Assembly: GCA_006218045.1 (NCBI GenBank) | Contig: VBWB01000020.1 | Location: 42,688-106,687 of the forward strand | Direction of reading: 5' to 3' | DNA: 64,000 nt | From: Stygiobacter sp. | Lineage (GTDB): Bacteria > Pseudomonadota > Alphaproteobacteria > Rhodospirillales > Magnetospirillaceae | Part shown: positions 42,545 through 50,763 of the stretch, one piece after another | Numbering within the stretch: the stretch's first letter is position 1 | How the letters are laid out: each line of letters starts with the position of its first letter | Notes under the pieces: model-generated | What the model saw: the letters and a program-made list of their open reading frames with translations, nothing else | What the model was told of the DNA's origin: nothing | The model's database searches: none | Translations under genes and position numbers: made by a program

Positions 42545-45469
42545 ATGTTCAGTGACAGCATGATGCTGGGGGGCGGCCGCAAGGCCGCCTTTTCCATCGC
42601 CAATTCCGTCCGCTTGGACGGGGTGGCGGATTATTTCACCCGCACGCCCGCCGTGGTGGGCAACAGCCAGGTTTGGACATATTCCGGCTGGCTGAAAGTC
42701 GGCGTTGAAAGTGGAGGGTTGTTTCTGCTGACCGCCGGTGACTTTTCCGGCGGGCAGACCGGCGCGGTCGACAAAATCTGGATCAACGACAGCCCCACTG
42801 AAAAGTGGCTGGAAGTGGCTTCTTTTCCCGGGGGGGCTTCCGGCTACGACTGGCGGGTCAGGACCTCGGCCCTCTTTCGCGATCCGACCGCGTGGTACCA
42901 CGTGGTGGTTGCGCTCGACACCCACAGTGCCGCTGCGGAAGAGCGGGTTAAAATCTGGATCAATGGCCAACTTCAGACCAATCTGGCCTTGGCGGACTAC
43001 CCCGATCAGCACAAGGCCACGCTGATCAACAGCACCCAATTTCCGCACTACATCAACAAGTATTGCCAGTTGGATGTGGCGCTTTATACCGCCGCCGGCT
43101 ATTTCGCCGACACCATCCTGGTCGATGGTGCCGCCCTCGACCCGTCCCATTTCGGCGAAACCGATCCGGTCACCGGCTCGTGGCGGCCCAAGCGCTATGT
43201 CGGTCAGGTGGCCACCTATGGCGGCGACATCACCCAACCCGGCATGAGCGTGACCGGCACCTTCAACCATGCGCTCAATTGCGGCCCGATCACTGCGCTG
43301 ATCGATAACACGACCCAACCCGCCGCCGACAATGCCGGGCATACCGCCAGTTCGCATTTCGTCATCGATTTGGGGGGCGGCAATGCTTTACCGGTCCGCC
43401 GGGCCTTGCTGACCAATCACACCAGCACCGGTATCAACGTGGCCGGCATCACCTGGGGCTGCTGGTTCAGCGATGACAACGCCACCTTTACCCTGGCGGC
43501 CTCCATGCTGATGGAAACCGGCCTGGGAACCGTCAACCGCTTCGATATTCCCGATGTCGGCGCCCATCGCTACTGGAAGTTCGGCTATCTCAGCGGAGCG
43601 GTCAGCGGCGATTGCTGGCTGCAGGAGGTGTCTTTGCACGCCGCGACGGCACTCGGCTATGGCACCAACGGCTTCCACCTGGATTTCGCCGATAACGCCG
43701 ACCTGGGCAACGATGTGTCGGGCAAGGGCAATGTCTGGCTCCCGGTCAGCCTGGGGGCGGCGGATGTGGTGAGTGACTCGCCGACCAATAACTTTGCTAC
43801 CTGGAATCCGCTGACGGTTCCCGTAAACGGAACCGATGTGCCGGCCCTCATCAACCAAGGCAGCTTGACCGCCCAAACCTCGTCCTCTGGCTCGGTTGCC
43901 TGCCGGTCCATGGCGACCCAATCTCTTTCCACTACCGTCAAGCAATGGATCGAGATACGCATTGACGCCTTTCCGTTTGGAAGTTTGGCCGGAAAGGCGC
44001 TCAGCGTCGCTCTTGGCGAGGAAATGGCCTATCCCTGGAGCGAGTCCAGCACCAGCGTGGGTCGCCGGGCTTGGGAGCTTTATGTTCAAGCCAGTGGCGC
44101 TACCGCCGTGGCCACGGGCATGAACACCACCTTAGGGCAGATCCCCGGCTATTCCCCGGCAGTGGGTGACACCATCGTCTTTGCCTATGACCCTGGCCAA
44201 CGCCACCTGTGGTTGGGCATCTTGCCGGCATCGGGCACTTTGAATTGGGTGGGGGGAGGTTCCCCGGAAACCGGGGTCTCGCCGACCTGGATCTTGCCGG
44301 CGGATGTGGGGCCGTTATTTCCCATGTGTGCCATCGGTGGCGGCTCGACTTCTGGTGCCATAACCGCCAATTTCGGCCAGATTCCCTTTGTCCATACCCC
44401 ACCCGCCGGCTTCAAATCGCTGTGCACCGCCAACTTGCCCAAGCCGGTGATCCAAGCGCCGGCCAAGCATATGGACGTGGTGACCTATAGCGGCACCGGC
44501 ACCGCTCGCTCCATCTCGGGCCTGGATTTCCAGCCCGATCTGGTGTGGGTGAAAAGCCGCAGCAGCGGCAGTGCCGGCCACACGCTGTTCGATGTGATCC
44601 GTGGACCGGGGAAGATTCTGTCGTCGTCGGCAAGTTCGGCGGAACTGACGGAATATCCCGATACCCTGATCAGCTTCAACCCCGATGGCTTCGGCCTGGG
44701 GGTCGATGTGACGGCGGGCACCATCAACGTTACCGGGCAAACCTATGTCGCCTGGTGCTGGAAAGCCGGCGGTGCGGCGGTGGCCAATACCGCCGGCTCC
44801 ATCGCTTCGACGGTTTCCGCCAATCCGACCGCCGGGTTCAGCATTGCCACCTATACCGGAACCGGCTCTGCGGCCACTGTTGGTCACGGGCTTGGGACCA
44901 CGCCGGCGTTGGTGATCGCCAAGGATCGCAGCAACGCAGTGTCCTGGCGCGTCTATCACTCCAGTGTCGGAGCGACCAAGGAACTCTACCTTGATCTCAC
45001 CAACGCCGCGACGACAAGCGCCACGGCCTGGAATGATACCTCCCCGACCTCCAGCGTGTTCAGTTTGGGCGCGGGGGCCGGGGCGGCGAACGAGAGCGGT
45101 CACACCTACGTCGCCTATTGCTGGGCGGAGGTGCCGGGCTTCTCCAAGTTCGGCAGTTACACCGGCAACGGCTCCAGTGATGGGGCGTTCGTCCATTGCG
45201 GGTTCAGGCCAAGACTCGTATTGGCGAAGCGAACCGATGCCACCGGTTCCTGGCGCATTGTTGACACCGCGCGAGATCCGTACAACGAAGTGGTGAAGTC
45301 TTTGTACCCCAACAGCATCGGCGCGGAAGATCCATCGGACGGGTTCGCGGACTTCACGGCGACAGGCTTCAAGATTCGCCGTGCCGTTTACACCGGCACC
45401 TACATCTACGCCGCCTTCGCCGAAGCCCCCTTGGGCGGGGCCAAGACGGTTCCGGCCAAGGCCCGCTGA
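42545..45469 (+). CDS. Very large phage fibre/lectin-like protein
   Basis: 974 residues starting 3 bases after the paralogous fibre. The N-terminal ~230 residues look like a concanavalin/LamG-type lectin domain (SVRLDGVADYFTRTP, WTYSGWLKV, WYHVVVALDTHS, VKIWINGQ, DTILVDGAALDPSHFGE). A discoidin-like stretch follows, then a SPRY-like domain (about 440-640) ending ANFGQIPFVHTPPAGFKSLCTANLP, a common phage-tail signature. The C-terminal third repeats a YTGTGSA/FQPDLVWVK/YVAWCWKAG unit about three times. It is probably a carbohydrate-binding tail or virion-surface protein. Confidence 0.75.
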   Translation: MFSDSMMLGGGRKAAFSIANSVRLDGVADYFTRTPAVVGNSQVWTYSGWLKVGVESGGLFLLTAGDFSGGQTGAVDKIWINDSPTEKWLEVASFPGGASGYDWRVRTSALFRDPTAWYHVVVALDTHSAAAEERVKIWINGQLQTNLALADYPDQHKATLINSTQFPHYINKYCQLDVALYTAAGYFADTILVDGAALDPSHFGETDPVTGSWRPKRYVGQVATYGGDITQPGMSVTGTFNHALNCGPITALIDNTTQPAADNAGHTASSHFVIDLGGGNALPVRRALLTNHTSTGINVAGITWGCWFSDDNATFTLAASMLMETGLGTVNRFDIPDVGAHRYWKFGYLSGAVSGDCWLQEVSLHAATALGYGTNGFHLDFADNADLGNDVSGKGNVWLPVSLGAADVVSDSPTNNFATWNPLTVPVNGTDVPALINQGSLTAQTSSSGSVACRSMATQSLSTTVKQWIEIRIDAFPFGSLAGKALSVALGEEMAYPWSESSTSVGRRAWELYVQASGATAVATGMNTTLGQIPGYSPAVGDTIVFAYDPGQRHLWLGILPASGTLNWVGGGSPETGVSPTWILPADVGPLFPMCAIGGGSTSGAITANFGQIPFVHTPPAGFKSLCTANLPKPVIQAPAKHMDVVTYSGTGTARSISGLDFQPDLVWVKSRSSGSAGHTLFDVIRGPGKILSSSASSAELTEYPDTLISFNPDGFGLGVDVTAGTINVTGQTYVAWCWKAGGAAVANTAGSIASTVSANPTAGFSIATYTGTGSAATVGHGLGTTPALVIAKDRSNAVSWRVYHSSVGATKELYLDLTNAATTSATAWNDTSPTSSVFSLGAGAGAANESGHTYVAYCWAEVPGFSKFGSYTGNGSSDGAFVHCGFRPRLVLAKRTDATGSWRIVDTARDPYNEVVKSLYPNSIGAEDPSDGFADFTATGFKIRRAVYTGTYIYAAFAEAPLGGAKTVPAKAR

Positions 45470-45476
45470 GGCGTCC

Positions 45477-45615
45477 AGCGTTAAATCGTACTCAGCCCTC
45501 GTCATACCCGCGAAGGCGGGTATCCAGGAGTCGCGAAAAAGGTGGAGGTGCACCTTCTGGACTCCCGCCTGCGCGGGAGTGACGGTTCAGATATAAGTGC
45601 GTCCGATTTAACGCT
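45477..45615. repeat. MITE-like element with perfect 12-bp terminal inverted repeats
   Basis: AGCGTTAAATCG (45477-45488) is the exact complement of CGATTTAACGCT (45604-45615). Inside are two REP-like palindromes, CATACCCGCG...GCGGGTATCCAGG (about 45502-45527) and CTGGACTCCCGCC...GCGGGAGTGACG (about 45557-45583), in opposite orientation. It is 139 bp, non-coding, starting 7 bases after the large fibre gene. Confidence 0.7.
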
Positions 45616-45646
45616 TTCGCCTATGAGGCATTATTCGGCCTTCTTC

Positions 45647-45681
45647 CCCCGCCCCGGTTCGTCCGGGGCGGGGTTTTCTTT
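45647..45681 (+). terminator. Intrinsic terminator before the terminase genes
   Basis: CCCCGCCCCGG (45647-45657) and CCGGGGCGGGG (45663-45673) form an 11-bp stem with a TTCGT loop, followed by TTTTCTTTT. Confidence 0.9.
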
Positions 45682-45710
45682 TGCCATGACAACAACATCA
45701 GGAGGACGCG

Positions 45711-46010
45711 ATGTCCGAAGACCTGGGCACCATCCGGGCGGCCTGCCGTGCGGATCTGCCGTCCCGCATCCGTGCCGCCTTGGATGATTACCTGCGGTTC
45801 GTCGCCGACGATCCGCCCGCCGATGCCAAGGGCTTCGCCGTCTGGCAGGCGGCGGCCAAGGCGGCTTTGTCGCATATCGAAGTGCTGGTCAAACTGGCCC
45901 GCTGGGCCGAAACCGGCATCGAGACCGATGACGACGCAGCGTCCGGCCTGGATCGCCTGCTGGCCCAGGCCCGCCATGCGCTTGAGGGCCTGGATGGGGA
46001 CGAGCCATGA
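45711..46010 (+). CDS. Putative phage terminase small subunit
   Basis: 99 residues, strong AGGAGG 4-9 bases before the ATG. It is mainly alpha-helical and acidic at the C-terminus, with no clear helix-turn-helix. Its stop overlaps the large terminase start by 4 bases (ATGA), and it has the size of the T7-type small subunit (gp18), which recognises DNA concatemers for packaging. The call rests on position and size. Confidence 0.6.
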   Translation: MSEDLGTIRAACRADLPSRIRAALDDYLRFVADDPPADAKGFAVWQAAAKAALSHIEVLVKLARWAETGIETDDDAASGLDRLLAQARHALEGLDGDEP

Positions 46011-47494
46011 GCCAAGGGATCGGTTTCCCCGAATTCGTCTGGGTGTGGAACGCCAAGCTGGGGCAATCGACGCCGCCCCATCATCTGCGCATGGCCCGCT
46101 GGCTGGCCCGCAAGTACAAAAGTCATCACCGTGAATTGCTGCTGATGGCCTTTCGCAATTCCGGCAAATCCACCATCGTCGGCCTGTTTTGCGCCTGGGC
46201 GCTGTTGTGTGACCCCAATCTACGCATCATCATCCTGGCCGCCGATTTCGCCCTGGCGAAAAAGATGGTCAGGAACGTCAAGCGCATCATCGAACGTCAC
46301 CCGCTGACCCAGGGGCTGAAGCCGAAACGGCGCGACCATTGGGCCTCGGATCAGTTCACCGTCAACCGTCCGGGCGAATTGCGCGACCCCTCCATGGTGG
46401 CCAAGGGCATCGGCGCCAACATCACCGGCAGTCGGGCCGAAATCGTCATCTGCGACGATGTCGAGGTGCCCAACACCTGCGACAGTGCGCCCAAGCGCCA
46501 GGATCTGCGCGAACGCCTGGGCGAGATCGAATATGTGCTGGTCCCCGGCGGGCTTCAGCTTTACGTCGGCACGCCGCATTCGTTCTATACCATCTATGCC
46601 AGCCAGCCACGGTTGGAAGCGGGCGAGGAGCGGACCTTCCTCGACGGTTTCCACCGTTTGGAACTGCCGCTGCTGGACAAGAACGGCGCCAGCGCCTGGC
46701 CGGAACGCTTTCCCGCCGACAAGATCGCCGGCATCCGCCGCCGCACCGGCCCCAACAAATTCGACAGTCAGATGATGCTGATGCCGGTCAACATCGCCGA
46801 TGGCCGCCTGGACCCCGACCGTCTGCGCCTGTATCAGGCCGATCTGGTCTATGCCGAAGGCAACGGCCTGCCGGTGCTCAGCCTGGACGACAAACGGCTG
46901 GTCTCGGCGTCGTGCTGGTGGGACCCGGCCTATGGCGCCCCAGGCAAGGGCGATGCCTCGGTGGTCGCCGCCCTGTTCACCGATCAGGAGGGCGGCTATT
47001 GGCTGCATCGGGTGCAATACCTGACCCACGATTCCGCCCGTGCCGATGAAGACGAGGCCACCCAATTGTGCCGTCAGGTGGCCGGTTTCGTCCAGGATCT
47101 GCATCTGCCCTCGGTCTGCCTGGAAACCAACGGTCTGGGGCGTTTCCTCCCCGGCCTGCTGCGGCGTGAACTGGCCAAGGCCGGCTATCCGTGCGCGGTG
47201 GTCGAGGTGGCCAGCCGCAAGGCCAAGGACCAGCGCATCATCGACGCCTTCGACGCGGTGCTGGCCGCCGGCGCCCTGTCGGTGCACCGCAGCGTGTGGG
47301 CGACGCCGTTCGTGGCGGAAATGCGCGAATGGCAGCCCGGCGGCAAATGCCACGACGACGGTCTGGACGCGGTGGCCGGCTGCCTGCTGGCCCAACCGGT
47401 CCGCCTGGGCCGGCCCGGCGGCAAACTGGCCGAACGCGCCGATTGGCGCCCCGGCGGCGGCAATTTGCGGGCGGTGACCGAGTTTGAATTGTAA
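46007..47494 (+). CDS. Phage terminase large subunit
   Basis: 495 residues. The N-terminal ATPase has the Walker A-like AFRNSGKST (about residues 47-55), Walker B IVICDDVE (about 146-153) and the TGSRAEIV lead-in. The C-terminal nuclease has WWDPAYGAPGKGDASV (about 305-320) and the late acidic HDDGLDAVAGC. This is the T7 gp19-like DNA-packaging motor. It normally docks on a portal ring, whose gene I cannot find in this block. All motifs appear intact. Confidence 0.92.
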   Translation: MSQGIGFPEFVWVWNAKLGQSTPPHHLRMARWLARKYKSHHRELLLMAFRNSGKSTIVGLFCAWALLCDPNLRIIILAADFALAKKMVRNVKRIIERHPLTQGLKPKRRDHWASDQFTVNRPGELRDPSMVAKGIGANITGSRAEIVICDDVEVPNTCDSAPKRQDLRERLGEIEYVLVPGGLQLYVGTPHSFYTIYASQPRLEAGEERTFLDGFHRLELPLLDKNGASAWPERFPADKIAGIRRRTGPNKFDSQMMLMPVNIADGRLDPDRLRLYQADLVYAEGNGLPVLSLDDKRLVSASCWWDPAYGAPGKGDASVVAALFTDQEGGYWLHRVQYLTHDSARADEDEATQLCRQVAGFVQDLHLPSVCLETNGLGRFLPGLLRRELAKAGYPCAVVEVASRKAKDQRIIDAFDAVLAAGALSVHRSVWATPFVAEMREWQPGGKCHDDGLDAVAGCLLAQPVRLGRPGGKLAERADWRPGGGNLRAVTEFEL

Positions 47495-47511
47495 TACACC
47501 GGAGAACAAAA

Positions 47512-47817
47512 ATGGAACATTGGACTATGGATTCGCTGTGGTGGATCACCGCGGTGGAATTGCCGGTTCTGGGCGGTCTGTTCTGGCTGATCTGGCGCTC
47601 GCGCCAGGAGGCCGACGACCGTCTCGACGATCTGGCCCACCGGCTGGAAGTGGGGGTGGGCCAAGCGCGGGAAGCCCTGGCCGCCTATAAGCTGGAAGTG
47701 GCGAAAAGCTATGCCACCACCGGCTATCTCAAGGACGTGGAGCGCCGCCTGACCGAGCATCTGGTCCGCATCGAGGCCAAGCTGGACAATGTGGGCGCCG
47801 CCGGGGGGCGGCCATGA
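47512..47817 (+). CDS. Small membrane-anchored coiled-coil phage protein (spanin/holin-like)
   Basis: 101 residues. One membrane segment near the N-terminus (about residues 9-28, LWWITAVELPVLGGLFWLIW) is followed by a charged helical stretch (SRQEADDRLDDLAHRLEV...) suited to a coiled coil. This topology fits an inner-membrane spanin (Rz/gp18.5-like) or a class III-type holin. Its stop overlaps the endolysin start by 4 bases, and a 3-TM holin gene is one gene away. No outer-membrane spanin lipoprotein was found. Confidence 0.65.
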   Translation: MEHWTMDSLWWITAVELPVLGGLFWLIWRSRQEADDRLDDLAHRLEVGVGQAREALAAYKLEVAKSYATTGYLKDVERRLTEHLVRIEAKLDNVGAAGGRP

Positions 47818-48296
47818 ACGCCCCGGTGATCCTGGTCGAGGCCGTTCCCGACGACGAAAGCCAGACCCTGCCGGCGCCCCCCGGGTCCGCCGTCGACATC
47901 CTGGCCCGTACCTTGTGGGGCGAGGCCCGGGGCGAGTCGGTGCGCGGCATCGAGGCGGTGGCCGCCATCATCGTCAACCGGGTGCGCCAAGCCCAGGCCC
48001 GGGGCGGGCGCTATTGGTGGGGCAGTTCCATCGAGCAGGTGTGCCAAAAGCCCTGGCAGTTCAGCTGCTGGAACGACGGCGACCCCAACCGGGCCAAGCT
48101 GCTGGCGGTGACGGAACGCGACCGCAGCTTCCGCATCTGCCTGCGTGTGGCGCGCCGTGCCGTCGCCGGCGTGCTGGACGACCCGACCCGCGGCGCCACC
48201 CATTACCACACCCGCGCGGTGCTGCCGCCCTGGGCGCGCCACCGTCTGCCGTCGGCGGAAATCGGCAACCATCTGTTCTACAACGATGTGGAGTAA
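47814..48296 (+). CDS. Cell wall hydrolase, SleB type (phage endolysin)
   Basis: 160 residues. The core LARTLWGEARGESVRGIEAVAAIIVNRV (about residues 30-57) with its glutamate, followed by WQFSCWNDGDPNR and the THYHTRAVLPPWA segment, is the Hydrolase_2/SleB signature. Members are peptidoglycan hydrolases, commonly used as endolysins in alphaproteobacterial phages. There is no signal peptide, so release would need a holin, which is encoded directly downstream. Confidence 0.9.
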   Translation: MNAPVILVEAVPDDESQTLPAPPGSAVDILARTLWGEARGESVRGIEAVAAIIVNRVRQAQARGGRYWWGSSIEQVCQKPWQFSCWNDGDPNRAKLLAVTERDRSFRICLRVARRAVAGVLDDPTRGATHYHTRAVLPPWARHRLPSAEIGNHLFYNDVE

Positions 48297-48301
48297 CCAT
48301 C

Positions 48302-48790
48302 ATGATCCCAGCCCTGTTGGCCAGTATCGGCCTGCCCTTGCTGATCAAGGCGGTGGGCGGTGCCTTGGACAGTATCGACCATCCGGCGGCCAAGGTCGCC
48401 GCCGACGCCCTTGGTCAGGTGGGCGGTGCCCTGCAAGCCGGTCAGGTCGCGCCTGAACAGGTGGCCGAGGCCCATCGTCACTTGGAACGCATGACCGAAC
48501 TGGAAAGTAGCGAAGCCAGTGCCGCCTTGGCCCAGATCAACGAATCGCTGCGCAGCGAAAGCCGGTCCGAGGATTGGTATGTGCGGCGCTGGCGTCCCAC
48601 CTTCGGCTATGCCATGGCCCTGACCTGGGTCGCCACCATGGGGGCGGTGGCGTGGGCGGTGATCGCCGAGCCGGTCCAGGCCCCGATCATCATCGCCGCC
48701 TTGGTCAATACCAGCCCCATTTGGGGCGTGGCCCTGGGTGTTTTAGGCGTCGCCGTGGTCAAGCGCAGCCAGGACAAGCAAAACCGTTAA
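48302..48790 (+). CDS. Phage holin, 3-TM type
   Basis: 162 residues from the ATG at 48302. A weakly hydrophobic N-terminus (MIPALLASIGLPLLIKAVGG) is followed by an amphipathic helical region, the RSEDWYVRRWRPTFGYAMAL motif and two strong membrane segments (about 105-122 and 128-150), ending in KRSQDKQNR. The SxDxYVRRWRPxxGY motif is typical of the 3-TM holin/superinfection-related family. It ends the phage block; its last bases overlap the end of the convergent TPR gene. Confidence 0.85.
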   Translation: MIPALLASIGLPLLIKAVGGALDSIDHPAAKVAADALGQVGGALQAGQVAPEQVAEAHRHLERMTELESSEASAALAQINESLRSESRSEDWYVRRWRPTFGYAMALTWVATMGAVAWAVIAEPVQAPIIIAALVNTSPIWGVALGVLGVAVVKRSQDKQNR

Positions 48791-50154
48791 GGCTTCACCA
48801 TCTTGTCGGCGACCTGGGTCAGCATGATCTTCATCTGCGCCACCGGGGTGTCGAAATCGTCGGGATCGGGTTGGCGGAACAGGCGCATGGTCGGATACCA
48901 CAGGCAGGTGTCGCCGTGGTCCTGCCAGCGCCAATCCGACACATGGCGCAGCAAGACCCAGGTGGGCTTGCCCAGGGCGCCGGCAAGATGGGCGGCCGAG
49001 GTGTCGATGGTCACCACCATGTCCAGACCGTTCATCAGGGCCGCCGTATCGGCGAAGCTGTTGATGGCCGGCGACAGGTCACGCACCAAGGTGCCGATGC
49101 CGCTCTCTTTCAGATCGATGGTCCGGTCGCCCATTTGCAGGCTCCAAAACGCTAGGCGCGGGTCTTCCATCAGCGGCAACAGTCGTTCCAGCGGCCACGA
49201 GCGGTCGCGCGGCATCGTCTTGCCGGCCCAGATCAGCCCCACGTTCAAGGCCGATCCGGGCGGACGGCCCAGGGGTCGGGCCAAGGCGCGTGGCGGTGTC
49301 AGATAGGGCACCGGGCCGGGCAGGCTGGCCGGACTTACCTCCAGCCAGTGAGCCAGGCTCATGATCGGGATCCAGCAATCATGGGCCGGCGGTTGGGCGC
49401 CCTTGACGAAGACGTGGGCGATGCCGGGCATGGCGGCGAACAGCGCTTGCAGTTCCGGCAGGCATTCGACGACCAGCGCGGCGCAGCGTTCGGCCAGCAC
49501 CGGCAGGAAGCGGGCGAATTGCAAGGCGTCGCCAAAACCCTGTTCGGCGGCCACCAGCACGGTCTTGCCGCGCAGATCCTGGCCGGGCAACACCTGTGGC
49601 GTGGCAAAGGCCCGCTTGGGCGAGCGCGCCAACCGCCATCGGGCCTCATAGCCGGCGAAACCGCGCTGATAATCGGACAAATAGAGGTCGGACAGGGCCA
49701 GATCCCAAGCGTAATCGCCGTTTTCCGGCTGGGCCGCCACCAGCTCGGCCATCATCGCCCGGGCTTCGTCGTGCTTGCGACGGTCGCGCAACAGCAGCGC
49801 CAGATTATAGCGGAACGACAGGTTGTCGGGCTGGGCCAGGACGGCACGGCGCAGGTGATCCTCGGCCTCGACCAGTTGGCCCTGTTCGCGCAGGGCGTTG
49901 CCCAGATTGGAATGGGCGACCGCATCGTCGGGGGCCAGGGCCAAGGCCCGGCGGTGACTGACGATGGCGGCGGCCACGTGGCCCTGGCGGCGTAACGCCA
50001 CCCCCAGATTGACATGGGCCAGTGCCGCCCCCGGTGCCAGCAAGGCCGAGGTGGAGAAAGACGCCGCCGCCTGATCGATCTTGCCCGCCGTCCACGCCTG
50101 GCTGCCCTCGGCCAGGGCGATTGCCGCCGCGTTGGGCTTGTTGTCCCCTGCCAT
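48787..50154 (-). CDS. TPR protein with glycosyltransferase-like C-terminal domain
   Basis: 455 residues from the ATG at 50154 (GGGGA upstream). Residues about 15-150 hold three to four TPR units (ALAHVNLGVALRRQGHVAAA, AVAHSNLGNALREQGQLVEA, LSFRYNLALLLRDRRKHDEA). Residues about 190-450 look like a GT-B fold of the heptosyltransferase/GT9 kind (VGLIWAGKTMPRDRSWPLE, ADTAALMNGLDMVVTIDTSAAHLAGALGKPTW). Such proteins are common in Magnetospirillum-like genomes and are thought to modify proteins or surface glycans; the acceptor is unknown. It is convergent with the phage holin and divergent from the next gene. Confidence 0.85.
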   Translation of the reverse strand: MAGDNKPNAAAIALAEGSQAWTAGKIDQAAASFSTSALLAPGAALAHVNLGVALRRQGHVAAAIVSHRRALALAPDDAVAHSNLGNALREQGQLVEAEDHLRRAVLAQPDNLSFRYNLALLLRDRRKHDEARAMMAELVAAQPENGDYAWDLALSDLYLSDYQRGFAGYEARWRLARSPKRAFATPQVLPGQDLRGKTVLVAAEQGFGDALQFARFLPVLAERCAALVVECLPELQALFAAMPGIAHVFVKGAQPPAHDCWIPIMSLAHWLEVSPASLPGPVPYLTPPRALARPLGRPPGSALNVGLIWAGKTMPRDRSWPLERLLPLMEDPRLAFWSLQMGDRTIDLKESGIGTLVRDLSPAINSFADTAALMNGLDMVVTIDTSAAHLAGALGKPTWVLLRHVSDWRWQDHGDTCLWYPTMRLFRQPDPDDFDTPVAQMKIMLTQVADKMVKP

Positions 50155-50232
50155 CACGTTCCCCGTTCGGATGAAGTCGGCATTGTGCCATCGCCGACAG
50201 CGGTTGCAAGCGGCCCCTTTTTTCGCCCGCTC

Positions 50233-50264
50233 TTGACAATTAGAATTATTATCCAAATTAGAGT
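50233..50264 (+). promoter_or_regulatory. Promoter region with AT-rich possible iron-box
   Basis: TTGACA (50233-50238) is a perfect -35; TAGAGT (50259-50264, spacing 20) is the best -10 and is weak. The region 50239-50275 is very AT-rich for this genome and includes TTAGAATTATTAT, whose left half resembles the Irr/ICE box but whose right half does not fit. Treat it as a promoter; the regulator is unknown. Confidence 0.35.
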
Positions 50265-50292
50265 ATCGTAATATTGATTTCGGAGGCACTTC

Positions 50293-50733
50293 ATGCTGAT
50301 TCAAGGTTTTCCCGCCGATGGCGTCGTCACCGTCAACCGCGTGGTTCTGAAGGCGGGGTACGACGTGGACGATTTGCAGGAGCGGGTGGCGATGCTGTGC
50401 GAGAACGTCAAAACCTATCATTCGGAAACCGGCTTCATCGGCGGCTTCGTCTGCCTGAATGCCGGATTCATCTCGAACGAGGGCTCGACCATCGGCCAGA
50501 CGGTTGATTCGCCGTTGAAGGATCGCGAAGCGCTGATCGTCACGTTCTGGAGCAGCTTTGCCGAGCACGAGCAATCGCACCGCTCCGCCACGTTCCAGCC
50601 CTTGTTCAAGGATGTGCTGGAATTGTGCGAGAACGGCAACGAGGAAACCGGCTATCATCTGTTGTGGCAGGGCAGGGCTTACGCGTCGGCGGAGGCCGCC
50701 GCCGCCCGCAAGGCCAAGGAACAATTCGCCTAG
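50293..50733 (+). CDS. Hypothetical protein, possible ABM-like dimeric fold
   Basis: 146 residues, with CGGAGG 8-13 bases before the ATG. The segment REALIVTFWSSFAEHEQSHRSATFQPLF (about residues 76-103) resembles the central strand and helix of antibiotic-biosynthesis-monooxygenase (ABM) domains, small dimeric alpha/beta barrels that include haem-degrading and quinol oxidases. Strand VVTVNRVVLKAGYDVDDLQERVA at the N-terminus fits the same fold. No catalytic residue set can be named. It stands alone with its own promoter region. Confidence 0.6.
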   Translation: MLIQGFPADGVVTVNRVVLKAGYDVDDLQERVAMLCENVKTYHSETGFIGGFVCLNAGFISNEGSTIGQTVDSPLKDREALIVTFWSSFAEHEQSHRSATFQPLFKDVLELCENGNEETGYHLLWQGRAYASAEAAAARKAKEQFA

Positions 50734-50763
50734 CGGCAGCTCCAGCTTAAGTGAAGCGTGCCA

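Noticed and set aside
50239..50255. Full Irr/Fur box upstream of the ABM-like gene
   Set aside because: Only the left half-site fits; the right half departs from the consensus, so no operator is claimed.
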